Source of the DNA: Doris montereyensis
Taxonomy: Eukaryota > Mollusca > Gastropoda > Nudibranchia > Dorididae
NCBI GenBank assembly: GCA_037039925.1
Contig: JAXRKP010000943.1
Span: 55,001 to 119,000, forward strand
Reading direction: 5' to 3'
Length of the DNA stretch: 64,000 nt
Shown: positions 1-13,500 of the stretch, in pieces
How the letters are laid out: every line of letters starts with the position of its first letter
Numbering within the stretch: position 1 is the first letter of the stretch
Program-made: the position numbers and the translations under genes
Notes under the pieces: generated by a model
Told to the model about the DNA's origin: nothing
What the model saw: the letters and a program-made list of their open reading frames with translations, nothing else
The model's database searches: none

Positions 1-1087
1 TAAAACCAAATTGCCAAAAATCCATTTACTGTTTCTTCATTGACCATGAAACAAACTAAAACAGTGCCAAAGGTACTTCTAATTCTACTGTTTCCTCATT
101 AACCATGAAACAAACTAAAACAGTGCCAAAAGTACTTCTAATTCTACTGTTGCCTCATTGACCATGAGACAAACTAAAACAGTGCCAAAAGTACTTCTAA
201 TTCTACTGTTTCCTCATTGACCATGAGTGACAAACTAAAACAGTGCCAAAAGTACTTCTAATTCTACTGTTTCCTCATTGACCATAAAGTGACAAACTAA
301 AACAGTGCCAAAAGTACTTCTAATTCTACTGTTTCCTCATTGACCATAAGACAAACTAAAACAGTGCCAAAAGTACTTCTAATTCTACTGTTTCCTCATT
401 GACCATGAAACAAACTAAAACAGTGCCAAAAGTACTTCTAATTCTACTGTTTCCTCATTGACCATAAAGTGACAAACTAAAACAGTGCCAAAAGTACTTC
501 TAATTCTACTGTTTCCTCATTGACCATGAAACAAACTAAAACAGTGCCAAAAGTACTTCTAATTCTACTGTTTCCTCATTGACCATAAAGTGACAAACTA
601 AAACAGTGCCAAAAGTATTTCTAAACATTGTAAAACAGTGCAAACTAAAAAGTGACAAACTGAAAAGTGCCAAAAAGTACTTCTAATTCTACTGTTTCCT
701 CATTGACCATAAAGTGACAAACTAAAACAGTGCCAAAAGTACTTCTAATTCTACTGTTTCCTCATTGACCATAAAGTGACAAACTAAAACAGTGCCAAAA
801 GTACTTCTAATTCTACTGTTTCCTCATTGACCATAAAGACAAACTAAAACAGTGCAAAAGTACTTCTAAAGTATTTCTAATTCTACTGTTTCCTCATTGA
901 CCATGAGACAAACTAAAACAGTGCCAAAAGTATTTCTAATTCTACTGCTTCCCCATTGACCATAAAGTGACAAACTAAAACAGTGCCAAAAGTACTATTA
1001 ATTCTACTGCTTCCCCATTGACCATAAAGTGACAAACTAAAACAGTGCCAAAAGTACTTCTAATTCTACTGTTTCCTTATTGAGTCT
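1..1087. repeat. 59-62 bp minisatellite, about 17 copies
   Basis: Unit core AAACAGTGCCAAAAGTACTT followed by CTAATTCTACTGTTTCCTCA and TTGACCAT. Variants differ by an inserted AAAGTG. It may extend past the left edge. Confidence 0.95.
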
Positions 1088-1464
1088 CTCCACTCATCCA
1101 CGATGGAAATACAATAGTAGAGGCAGGTTGACAGTGGCAGCATTATTTTTCCTTTTTTTCCCCATTCTTTTTAACGAGGGCAACTGGGTAACCAATCTTT
1201 GATAAAAGGTCACCAAAAGAAAGTCAACTGTTTCTTTTTTAATTCAAAAGCATGAAGAAAGCAAGGCAAAACAATGTTACATACAAGCAAATATCTTGTA
1301 TAAAAATTTTTTTATATCTGCATGATAAGTCATGGCTGAAATTTAAGACGGACGAGAAAAGGGTCGAAAGGATACATGGGAAGGGAATTTTCGGAACAAA
1401 CAAAAGAAAACATAGAATCATGCCACGGCACTACAGTAAGCCTGCGTGATAATCTGGAGCTTAC

Positions 1465-1521
1465 TTTTCACTCAGTGATGCCTCCTCCTCATCTTCTAAG
1501 CATAAACTATGCCGATGACCC
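1465..1521 (-). CDS. candidate MAP4K3-like linker exon (GH...LEDEEE)
   Basis: TATTTCAG acceptor and GTAAGC donor flank 57 nt reading [18 protein letters not shown]. This resembles the GHVAHLEDDEG acidic segment of MAP4K3 and lies in the right order and strand. It is the leftmost gene piece seen; 6.8 kb of intron separates it from the previous candidate exon, and at least one exon in between may have been missed. Confidence 0.55.
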
Positions 1522-4500
1522 CTGAAATAGGGCAAGGTCGCATATTTACATGCAGGTGCAGATTGAGATGAAGAGTATTGACACAAATGACAATGGACGT
1601 TGGGGGGTTCGATGAGAAGCCTAGTGTGTGAGCCTACGATGTTGCCAATCGTACGTACCTAGTGTGTGAGCCTACGATGTTGCCAATCGTACCTAGTGTG
1701 TGAGCCTACGATGTTGCCAATCGAGCCTACGATGTTGCGATGTTGCCAATCGTACGTACCTAGTGTGTGAGCCTACGATGTTGCCAATCTAGTGTGTGAG
1801 CCTACGATGTTGCCAATCGTACGTACCTAGTGTGTGAGCCTACGATGTTGCCAATCGCCTACGTACCTAGTGTGTGAGCCTACGATGTTGCCAATCGTAC
1901 GTACCTAGTGTGCGATCATCACACGTAGTTTCTCACAAAACAAAAGCAGCAGGCACGTCATTCTCTCAAACGTACAATCTGAACGCGACATTCGTACACA
2001 ATGGTCTCTGTCTACCAAGTTGGCATGTGATTTTAACAGCAGGCTTTTTTTTTTGTTTTTAGCGTATCCGTGTTTGAAATGTTTTTGAACGAGGCAACAA
2101 CTACAACACTGTAAATGTCAACAACAACATAAAAAAAGCCAAAGGCTTTCAAAAAAGAAACATATATTCCTGACAAAAGGTCTGATTTGCTTTTGATCGG
2201 ATATGGTTCCGTTATTCAAATGCCAAAGAGAAAACCAAAAGCTGCAATGTGCATGATACCTCATCTCTAAATGAATATGTCTAAACACATTTTCAATCAA
2301 AGTTACCCGGGCAATGACTAACAAAGAAATTTCTACATTGCTGGACGTTCTTCTAGTTGACCTCATTGTGTGACATGATAAGAAAAAAGACACACTCAAA
2401 TTCATGCGTGACTTTTCAATCTTTAATTGAATGTGAAAAGTCACTGAAAAGACAAAACAGGTCACAACCACATGCATTGATGAAGTCAACGGTAGAAGAC
2501 CTGCTTCATCAAAATGAACAGCACATAAACCAATGCCGTTCCACTTGACTTAAGTTTAAATCCACTAGAGAGTGTGAGATGGGAAATCTATTGCGATACT
2601 CACACACAGCCGTTGACCAAAGCAATGTGTACAACTTACTGACTACCTTAACGTGTCAACTTGCTTTTGGACTTTTTAAAAATTTGTGCCATTGACAGAG
2701 ACCAGAGTGAGGGCGATGCAACTCATACACAAAACATCCATATGACATGGGCTCATGCCTTATTTGTCCAATGTCCAATGTCAATGCCGTAACCTGTCAT
2801 TTAGTGTTATTTTGTTTTCACACCTCTTGCTAATCTGGGTTGCTGGCCATTTTACAGGGGTTTTTTTTGTTGCATTCCGTCTAATCCATGTTCATGCCGT
2901 CCATTGCCCACTTTTTCTGACTTTTAGTTTCGACTTTTGTTCTCACATCTCACATAAGAAGGTACAATTCATGACTGATGTAAAGTTATGTAGAAAGTCA
3001 CTCCCGTCCTTCTAAGTTACTCCCCTCCTTGCTGTAGTGTTCTGGTACATTTACTATGGTTCTTATGAGCCTGTCTTTTGAATTAAACTTACAATAGGAA
3101 CTTTTAAAAACGCACACAAAAAAACAACAATTTTTTTTAATATAACAAAAAAAAAAAAAAATATTAAAAATCAAAAAATCAAAATAAAATTGCAAAATTA
3201 AAAAATTATAAAAATAAATATCCACATTTGCCAGTCTATAATGCAAAACTGTTCTGATTTTGAAATAATGAGGAGGCAAATGATTCAAGCTTTTGATCAG
3301 AGCTCAGCAAGGACCATGCAAACGAAAACATGATGGACTTGTCAATTATCATTGACGTAATATATGAGCTGATACTTCATGAAGTGATGGCTGATATCTG
3401 ATTTGTCATGAATGGCATTCAAACAAACGCATGAGGGCTTGCTCAGTGTATTACCTTTGTGAGAGTTCCTCTTCTACACACTGAAGTAAGCTCCTAAAGG
3501 AAACAGGAATAATGCACATTGAAGTAAAAAAAAAAAAAAAATCCCATCAACTTCAAAACAAATGTCAAAAAAGAAGTTTGATTTGACTTGATTTACTCAC
3601 ATCCACAACAAAGGTGATCTTGGGCTGTTTGCTGGGATTTTATATTTTGCCTGGACAGCCACTCAAACAGCTAAGGGATCTTTAACATGCACACAGTGTT
3701 GTGATCTGTACATGAGACCTCCTTTTTATCGTCCGTCTCCGATGGGACTAGGTGTCGATCCACCTACATGGACAAGGGGAGTAGGTGTTACTCAAATAAA
3801 CTCGAAAACATTTTTCAGCCTTGGCGGGGGCATGAACCCACGACCTTTTGGTTGAGAGGCCGACACCTTGCCTCTGGACTAAAAGTCCCCTCAAGAAAGG
3901 AAGAAAATTAGCCAAGACGTCTTAGAATTGCCAGTGATGATCAGTTTACATACACGCATAGCTGCCAGCCTTTTTCAAATCGGAAAACAGACCCTGACCG
4001 CGCAAATGAATACTAGCTTGCTTGCTGTAATATTCCAGAGAATAATGATAATTTAAGTTGAATTAACTCCCCTTTACAGCAAATAATGAAAAATCTGTCG
4101 ATCACTGGCCTTTCTAGAGCAGTAAGACGGTAGTTTTGTAAACTTAGAATGGTGTCTTCAGACGTTTACCCCAAACTCTCCGAGTCCTTGCCATTGACTT
4201 AGGGTTACTTTAAATACAACTTGACAGGTAGCCCTTATACACGTACTTGTACTTTTCAAGGTAAACGCAGATTTACACACGACTCAAAGCCAAAAAATGT
4301 ACTAAACGTTTCTTACGTAGTGGTTGGCAGCTATGTAATTGTATATATGAATACAACCTGCAATGCCTTCCTAATAACAGCTATCAATCAAAACATATTC
4401 ATAGTAGACTTGAATTCTACTACCAGAAAAATTAAAGCAAATATTGGTTACAAGAAATGGTTTCATCATGTCTACAACAGTGCACCTGAAATAAAGGCGA

Positions 4501-7500
4501 AACATGATTTGCTCTTAGTGTCAACAGAGAGAGGCTCAGACCATTTTTTCTAAAGAGATGCCTTTTAGTTCTGACCACACCCCATTTATTTAGCCGGTCT
4601 ATAGTCTCATGATTTCTAACAGTGACGAGTATAGCCCTGAAATAAATTCAAAAGCCCCATACCAATAAAAAACGAGACAAATGCAGAGGAATTTAATGAA
4701 CAAAAATAATCTTTGGGCAACAGACAGAAATGAACCCACAACCTCTGCACCGGCATCCACCACCTTACCAGGAATAGGGACCACATCTCTGTACATGTAG
4801 TCGGGGCATCCACCACCTTACCAGGAATAGGGACCACATCTCTGTACATGTAGTCGGGGCATCCACCACCTTACCAGGAATAGGGACCACATCTCTGTAC
4901 ATGTAGTTAGGGCATCCACCACCTTACCAGGAATAGGACCACATCTCTGTACATGTAGTTAGGGCATCCACCACCTTACCAGGAATAGGGACCACATCTC
5001 TGTACATGTAGTTAGGGCATCCACCACCTTACCAGGAATAGGGACCACATCTCTGAGTCGGGGCATCCGCCACCTTACCAGGAATAGGGACCACATCTCT
5101 ACATGTAGTCGGGGCATCCACCACCTTACCAGGAATAGGGACCACATCTCTGTACATGTAGTTAGGGCATCCACCACCTTACCAGGAATAGGGACCACAT
5201 CTCTGTATCCATGAATAGGGACCACATCTCTGTTAGGGCATCCACCACCTTACCAGGAATAGGGACCACATCTCTGTACATGAAGTTAGGGCATCCACCA
5301 CCTTACCAGGAATAGGGACCACATCTCTGTACATGAAGTTAGGGCATCCACCACCTTACCAGGAATAGGGACCACATCTCTGTACATGTAGTTAGGGCAT
5401 CCACCACCTTACCAGGAATAGGGACCACATCTCTGTACATGAAGTTAGGGCATCCACCACCTTACCAGGAATAGGGACCACATCTCTGTACATGAAGTTA
5501 GGGCATCCACCACCTTACCAGGAATAGGGACCACATCTCTGTACATGTAGTCGGGGCATCCACCACCTTACCAGGAATAGGGACCACATCTCTGTACATG
5601 TAGTTAGATAAGTTACTAGCAGCTCTCTTTTCATAGCAAGGCGATGGGTGCTGGTGCAAAAGTCACGGTTTTGATTCTGTTTGGTGCCCGAAAACTTTTT
5701 CTGTCTATTCCTTTGAGGCGGGCCTCTGTAATCCAGAGGCAAGGCGTCGACCTCACAACCAGAAGGTCGTGGGTTCAAGCCCATACGGTTGATACATGTT
5801 CTTGAGTTTCTTTTAGTAAAACCCACCCCCTTGGTCCAGGTATGTAGATCGACACCAAATTCCATCGGAGATGGATAATAAAAAAGGAAGACCTGTGTGC
5901 AGATCACAACACGCTGTGCACGTTAAAGAACCCTTGGCTGTTTACAGGGCAGTCCGGGCAAAGATAGAAATCCTACCAAAACCCCCAAGATCACCTTAGC
6001 CGTGGGTGTGGGTGTAATCAAAATCAAATCAAATCAAATCAATCAAATCGTCTATTGCTTTATATTTGTTGTCATCTTTGTTCCTATGGGGCTTCAATAT
6101 GTATTTCATGTCATGACCAATCACCGTCAACACCCCCTCCTCAATGTCCGTCTTTTCTTTACATGGGTTGTAAACAAATGCATGCATGCATAAATGCTCA
6201 ACAGCGTCAAGAATTTTAGTTAAGAATGCACCCTGATAACAACAGCAAAGCCCCCCCCCCCCACCCTTTCTGCATGCCAAACTGAACTGAATGACAAAAG
6301 TATCTAATTGAATGTCTGTTTCTCTTTTTCGATTGTGTAGTGAGATGGGTTTTCCTGCTGTTGCTTTCTTTTATCTATCCAGTTCTATTCTTTCAAATTT
6401 TGTCGATTTCAATTGGATTTTTGATGAGTTTAGATGAGGAGGACACAGAGAAGCAAAAGGCACAGAGTCTGAAGCAGATGTGTAAAGGGAATTAATTGAC
6501 GTCAACAGTAAGGAAGAAGAGAAAAGTATGAATAACAATAAGCCTGTAATATATATATATATATATATTATGTAATATGGTAATACACCTTGATATGTAT
6601 ATGTACCATGTGTATAAAATAATTTGTAATTAATTTTTCGGACACATGACACAAGTGGAGAAAAACAAACAAACAAAAGACAACAAAATTCAAAAAACTT
6701 TGGTATTGTTCAGTCACCACATTGCCTTGCAAGACTTTCCTGCGTTCTATCATTCTGATTGGGTGAAAAAATCTGTGTCCAAAATTTAAAAAAAAAATAC
6801 CAATCAGATGATCAAATCACAAGACGGCCTTACAAAGAGCTTGATGTGTGAACACTACCCAGTTTGGTAAGCACAGACTGATTTAGGGCCCATAGAATGA
6901 TGGCGTAAATATATTCAACGAATAAAGGGATAACGGTAATGATAGCGTACACTAAGGCTGTTAGCTGAAGCAATAATAATGTACTGCCACGTTAACTCAT
7001 TGCCTATTTGATCTAGAGCCCCTAATTTGTTATGCCTGGACTTGCCCATGTTCAAACAAAGATGTAAACAAACAGATGTGTAAAAGAAAAAACAGATAGA
7101 AATATTCACTCAAGGTTGTAAACACATCAAATTTTGTACACGACACCATTAGACTTGACCTGAAAATAGTGTTAGGTCAATGAGTAAAAAACTTGGATAA
7201 AGGGATTGGATTATAAAGTAGATTTATCAAGCCGATCCTTGCAGCTCTAAGTCCAGCCGTAACGAATGGTGCGAAATAGAGGAAGAGTTACGAAAAAGCC
7301 AAACTTTATCCATATATGGAAAGGAAAGGAAGAATTGTCCCATGTAAATGGAAACTAAAAAACGATGCAATCAAACAGAATATTATAGTCAGCGCAAAAG
7401 ATTATATGAATTTTTTCCAAATTTGCTCCACTCCTTCAAATTTTGTGCAGCTTTCTAAACTCTTTTGCTTCCAGTAAAAATAATATTTTCTGTATTTTCA

Positions 7501-10500
7501 GAGAACCCTAAGATTTTTTTTTTTTTATTTCTTTGTTCTCTGTTTAAAAAAAAACCCAACAACCCTACGTAATGTGAAGTTTTACGGAAGGAAAAATGAT
7601 CCCGTTAAGACTAAATGGTTCACAAACTCTATGCAAGATTTTTCACATTGGGCTGAGCAAATTGATATCAAATCTTGTTCATTTATTTCTATGCCAGCTA
7701 TAAGCCCTGTGGCAGTGTTCAATGTAGGCTATACACAAGTCTGGGATTTCTTTTTAATTGATGTCTGTCAAAACACACATTTTGTAAAAAAAATAATTAA
7801 ATCATCGATTCAGAAGCCAATCATTATTTTCAATAATTTAATTTCACACAGAAAAACACACAGAGCACACAGGATAACTTTTTGAAGACAAAATTGCAAC
7901 AAGATTAAAAAAAACTTGCAGTGATATTCAACACTCACTGACAACTTTACTTGTTATGTAGTGTGTTGACAAACCATAACATCATGTTGAGTTAGAACCA
8001 AAATAGTTTTGTTTTAAAAACAGAACCAAAATTATAATTAGTGAGAAGAAAAGACCATTAAAAATGAAACACAGCGAAAGGACACCAGTAAACACGCAAC
8101 CAATTCAAAACCAGCCCATGTTTTCTCTCTTTCTCTTGTTGTGGTTAGATGCAAGCAAAGCCGTACAACCATTACCGGGACATGACACCATGGCAACCAT
8201 TTATTTATAGGATATTCCAATGAACGGACAAAGCAAATTAAAAAGTGGAAAGAGAAAGGAACAGAGAAGGACGCAGCGCAATCAAACAAGAGAAGGCAAC
8301 TCACTTTTTTCCGTTGTCCTCCTCCATCCACGGCCTTGCTGTGTTGAATTTTTCCTCCTGGGTGAGAGACAAATAGCACGTAAGCCAATGTAATTTGTTT
8401 GATTATTCAATTGAAAAATAACTCTGGCCACCACATCTGAATTGAGGGAAACAGCAAGATGAAAAAGACGGGACAGTGAGGAAGAATGAAAGGAAAGAAG
8501 CCAAACCTACCAGCACCGCCCGCAGACAATATAATTTTTTCTCGTTTGATTCATTAGGATTTATTTACCCTTCAATGGGCAGGCATCTCAGCATGAATCA
8601 AGAAGAAATGGTAAAGCTGAAAGGCGTGTGAAAGAATGAAAAGGAAAGAAGTAGGCCCTACCAAAAGTAGATGCCTCCAACCACTGACCTAACAAACCAG
8701 AGTGGATGGTTCCCTCGTAAAGAATTATCTTTAAACTGTGTTTATGCCGAGGAGAGATAAATTGAAAATGAAGCGGTGACAAATTTTGAGTGTGTATTGA
8801 AACATATTATACTCCAACCCTTTTACACAAGTAATGAACAGTCTTTCTTCAGCTGCCACCAACCACAGTAAGGCTGTCTGAAAAGATCAGAGGCACACCC
8901 GTTTATGAGGTACAAATTATTTTAGTTGCCTCTAATCATGTTTTGCTGACGGATTTTATTTTCAAAAGAGGAATTTCAAGTTCACATTTCAATACCCAAT
9001 TCATCTGTTTCAATTTCAAGGAATTTCAAGTTCACATTTCAATACCCAAATGTTTCAATTTTATTTTGACTTTACAAGGAATTTCAAGTTCACATTTCAA
9101 TACCAAATTCATCTGTTTCAATTTCATTTCGCAATGACTTTACCAAGGACTTTCAAGTTCACATTTCAATACCCAATTCATCTGTTTCAATTTCATTTGT
9201 TTGAACTTTCAATAACTTTCAAGGACTTTCAAGTTCACATTTCAATACCCAATTCATGTGTTTCAATTTCATTTCGCAATAACTTTACCAAGGACATCCA
9301 TGTTTTCTAATGACACGGACTCACCAACCTCCTCCTATAACAGCCATCTTTCATATTGACATTCCACAGGGAAGCTGGAATTTTAGTCATATTTTCAACA
9401 AAATATACACTTTTTATCCGTTAAAACTTTTTTTTTAAATACATTGCAAGAATGCAAGTTCTGTTTTCTTTTCAATATTTTTCTGACCCCACAACCAGAG
9501 CCCTCACATCAAGTAGACTGATGACATCTGCATTTGGTACTTATTAGGATATTCCAACTTCCAATCTCATTTCAAATTTCGATGAAAACATAACAGTGAG
9601 ACATTCTTACCTCTCCTGGCTCTGAACCTGCAATTGAAAATAAAAAAGGAGGGGTTTTAAAATCTTAAAATTGTATTGCAATAGAAAAATACAACACACT
9701 TCTATTTTTGAAAATATCTATTAAAATTATCTTCAAATTTACTTTTTACATAGATAATAATTGATTACATACCTTATTCATTAAAGAATCTTTGAATAAT
9801 GGATACTTATTCATCTAATTCACCTGACGCAAGAGATCAGTGTCTAATTAATATTTATCCTTTATTGTGCAAGGGCTGACAATTTGTTAAAATCTGTGAT
9901 GCGTTCAAGATTCAGGCAACAACTCAAGAAACTATGCTCAACTAAAAGCTTGTTCACATTTATGCACTCGGGTCAAAACTTATCATTGAACACAAATGCT
10001 ATCGTTATATGAAAATTATTTGCATGAAATGTAAATAACACTTGCTATCACAAAGTCCGTCTCACCTTTGATTTCAATACTGTCAGTGGCGGCCAGCTGA
10101 CGAGCTGTCTTGTTGGATGGAATGCGACGAGGGCGTCTTGCAGAAGCTAGGAGGAAAAACACAAATCATTCAAACAATCATTATTAACACAAATTTTGTA
10201 TATATGTCTGACGTCTTGTTGGATGGAATGTGACGAGGGCGTCTTGCAGAAACTAGGAGGGAAAAACACAAATCATTCAAACAATTTTTATTAACACAAA
10301 TTTTGTATATATGTCTGACGTCTGTCGATGGTTCATTCCATTCATGTATGTAACCCTATTATGGCTGACCCTCTGTCATCATCAGCCGTTGCACTACCCT
10401 GGTCGTGGGTAAAGCCATCAAGAAGAGCCCTCCGTCTTCCTCTACCCTGAGCTATTGTCTCAACATCTACCCAAAGTGTCTCATCTTTTTCAGGTCTACG

Positions 10501-13500
10501 GCTCTATATCTCTTCTCCATGTGATTCTAGGTCTATCTCTTTTTCATTTTCCCTCTCAGTTCCAAGTTAGGTTTTGTCTCATGTTATTGGCTGATTTCCT
10601 CAGTGTGCCCGATACATCTCCGTCTTTTTCATTTGGTTTCCATGACCCCGTGTGCCCTCTTCATTCTTAATGATGATCTAGTTACCCCGTGTGCCCTCTT
10701 CATTCTTCATGATGATCTAGTTACCCTGTGTGCCCTCTTCATTCTTAATGATGATCTAGTTACCCTGTGTGCCCTCTTCATTCTTCATGATGATCTAGTT
10801 ACCCTGTGTGCCCTCTTCATTCTTAATGATGATCTAGTTACCCCGTGTGCCCTCTTCATTCTTAATGATGATCTAGTTACCCCGTGTGCCCTCTTCATTC
10901 TTAATGATGATCTAGTTACCCCGTGTGCCCTCTTCATTCTTAATGATGATCTAGTTACCGTGTGTGCCCTCTTCATTCTTAATGATGATCTAGTTACCCC
11001 GTGTGCCCTCTTCATTCTTTGATGATATCTGTTTAAGTAAAATCCCCTTCATCTCTTCATTCTTAATGATGATCTAGTTACCCCGTGTGCCCTCTTCATT
11101 CTTAATGATGATCTAGTTACCGTGTGCCCTCTTCATTCTTAATGATGATCTAGTTACCCGTGTGCCCTCTTCATTCTTAATGATGATCTAGTTACCCCGT
11201 GTGCCCTCTTCATTCTTAATGATGATCTAGTTACCCCGTGTGCCCTCTTCATTCTTAATGATGATCTAGTTACCCCGTGTGCCCTCTTCATTCTTAATGA
11301 TGATCTAGTTACCCCGTGTGCCCTCTTCATTCTTAATGATGATCTAGTTACCCCGTGTGCCCTCTTCATTCTTAATGATGATCTAGTTACCCCGTGTGCC
11401 CTCTTCATTCTTCATGATGATCTAGTTACCCTGTGTGCCCTCTTCATTCTTAATGATGATCTAGTTACCCCGTGTGCCTCTTCATTCTTAATGATGATCT
11501 AGTTACCCGTGTGCCCTCTTCATTCTTAATGATGATCTAGTTACCCCGTGTGCCCTCTTCATTCTTAATGATGATCTAGTTACCCCGTGTGCCCTCTTCA
11601 TTCTTAATGATGATCTAGTTACCCCGTGTGCCCTCTTCATTCTTAATGATGATCTAGTTACCCCGTGTGCCCTCTTCATTCTTAATGATGATCTAGTTAC
11701 CCTGTGTGCCCTCTTCATTCTTCATGATGATCTAGTTACCCTGTATGCCCTCTTCATTCTTCATGATGATCTAGTTACCCTGTGTGCCCTCTTCATTCTT
11801 CATGATGATCTAGTTACCCCGTGTGCCCTCTTCATTCTTCATGATGATCTAGTTACCCTGTGTGCCCTCTTCACTCTTCATGATGATCTAGTTACCCTAT
11901 GTGCCCTCTTCATTCTTCAAGATGTTTTCCTGAGGCAAAAATAATGTAGAACATATGTGAATCTGTAAATTATTTTTTTCTTTCCGTCATTTTCCAGTCA
12001 AAAATGTGGCAGTAGTAATCATGCATCATGCTCATTCATTTGCATTCTTTCAATCTAGTATCCTAATATATGATTTAACAGCTGTAATTTCACTGTACAA
12101 TGGAACAAGCACTACCAAAGTAGATTATTCTCAATTTAACTGGTAAAAATAAAGATATTCCAAAGTCCTACGTCAGTGCAAATATACGCCGGGACACAAG
12201 TCTTAGCGGAGGTGCAATAAACAGGAGACAAAGGTATGGGACCAGTGAGATAAAAGGTTATAAATGTCCAGACACAGAAACTTATAACTATGACCAGATA
12301 GAAACTTATTACTACCACCACATAGATTGTATCAATGCTCTAGCCCATCTCTACACATCATCTTTAGCTGATAACCCCATAATACCCCTGACTTACACAC
12401 CATGGAAACTTTAAATGAATCAGTGCAGACAGAATCTTCGCCTTTTCCTTTTGAATCTGACAAAGGCTAAGATCAAAGCTATTTCTGATAATCACACAAA
12501 CCACTGACAAAACACGATGTCGGGCACTTACCCCATCTTCATCTTCTGTCAAGTCATAAGTATGCGTAGGGTTTTGGACTTTTCCAAAAGCTCCTTCGTC
12601 ATCCGTCTGTTCACATCCCCTTGTAAAAACGGATGCTGAGGGAAAACAACATTTTGGCTTCAAACAACAGAACACATTCAATATTTTTGCCGTAAAAGTT
12701 TTCACCAATAAAAAAAAAAGCCCAGAGAGTAGTCCAATTTTGATTTACCAAGAAATAACATTTAGATTGGTTAGTGATTGATTTTTCTTCTTTTAAGCTT
12801 GTAACACACCATGAAATAAGAAGCAAAAATACAGATCTAGCCACATTTTAAAGATTCTCAAACCAAATCCCACTGGTGTATCAACAAACAGCCAAACTTC
12901 TAACAAGTCTTGTAACTGACCACGGTAAGTTTATCAGCGGATGGCCTCTTCTTGGGGTTTTTGGTTAAGGCTACTTTCACAAAATGCTGAAACACGGTTG
13001 ACCTAAACAGCGAAAAAACAAACGATGAGAGAGGTTTATGAAATCACTGACCATCAAACACAAAGGACATAAACAAGAAAAACCCTCAATGAAAATCACA
13101 TTAAACGCATCCAAACGTCAATGCCTACACTCATTATTTCAGAACAGTGCAGTTTGTCAGTGAAAAAAATCAAATCAACATGCTGAATATATATGTCAAG
13201 AATTCCTCAAGTCAAAAATGTCTCTGTGAAGATTCATTTAGCAATATAATAATGAAATTATACAATTTCTACATTTCTTTGCATTTATTTTTTTTAAAAT
13301 AATATTTAAGACAATTAAGACGTATAGTTTTTTAAATTGTTGTTATTCCCATAAGTTTATTAAGAAACTGGAACAGGATTTTAATTCATTGTGGTCTTTC
13401 CGTGTTTGTACATCTGAAGAAATATATTTAACACTGCTTTCCCTCACCTTTCATTCACTGCTTACTATGATCTGAAAATATAACAAAGACTATCATAATA

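Noticed and set aside
1..1087. Regular arrays that might be CRISPR
   Set aside because: Units are directly adjacent with no unique spacers, and the genome is eukaryotic.
2118..2489. 123-codon minus-strand open frame with a possible donor after VIAR
   Set aside because: Considered as a missing kinase linker exon, but no clear acceptor and no similarity to the family.
4221..4553. 110-codon plus-strand open frame
   Set aside because: No recognisable domain or splice context; lies antisense in a kinase intron. It could only be rescued by transcript evidence.
7574..7885. 103-codon plus-strand open frame
   Set aside because: No recognisable domain; AT-rich intron background.
10603..11718. Repeated peptides such as [13 protein letters not shown] on the minus strand and [13 protein letters not shown] on the plus strand
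   Set aside because: The 39-bp unit is a multiple of three, so any frame without a stop stays open; it lies inside a kinase intron.
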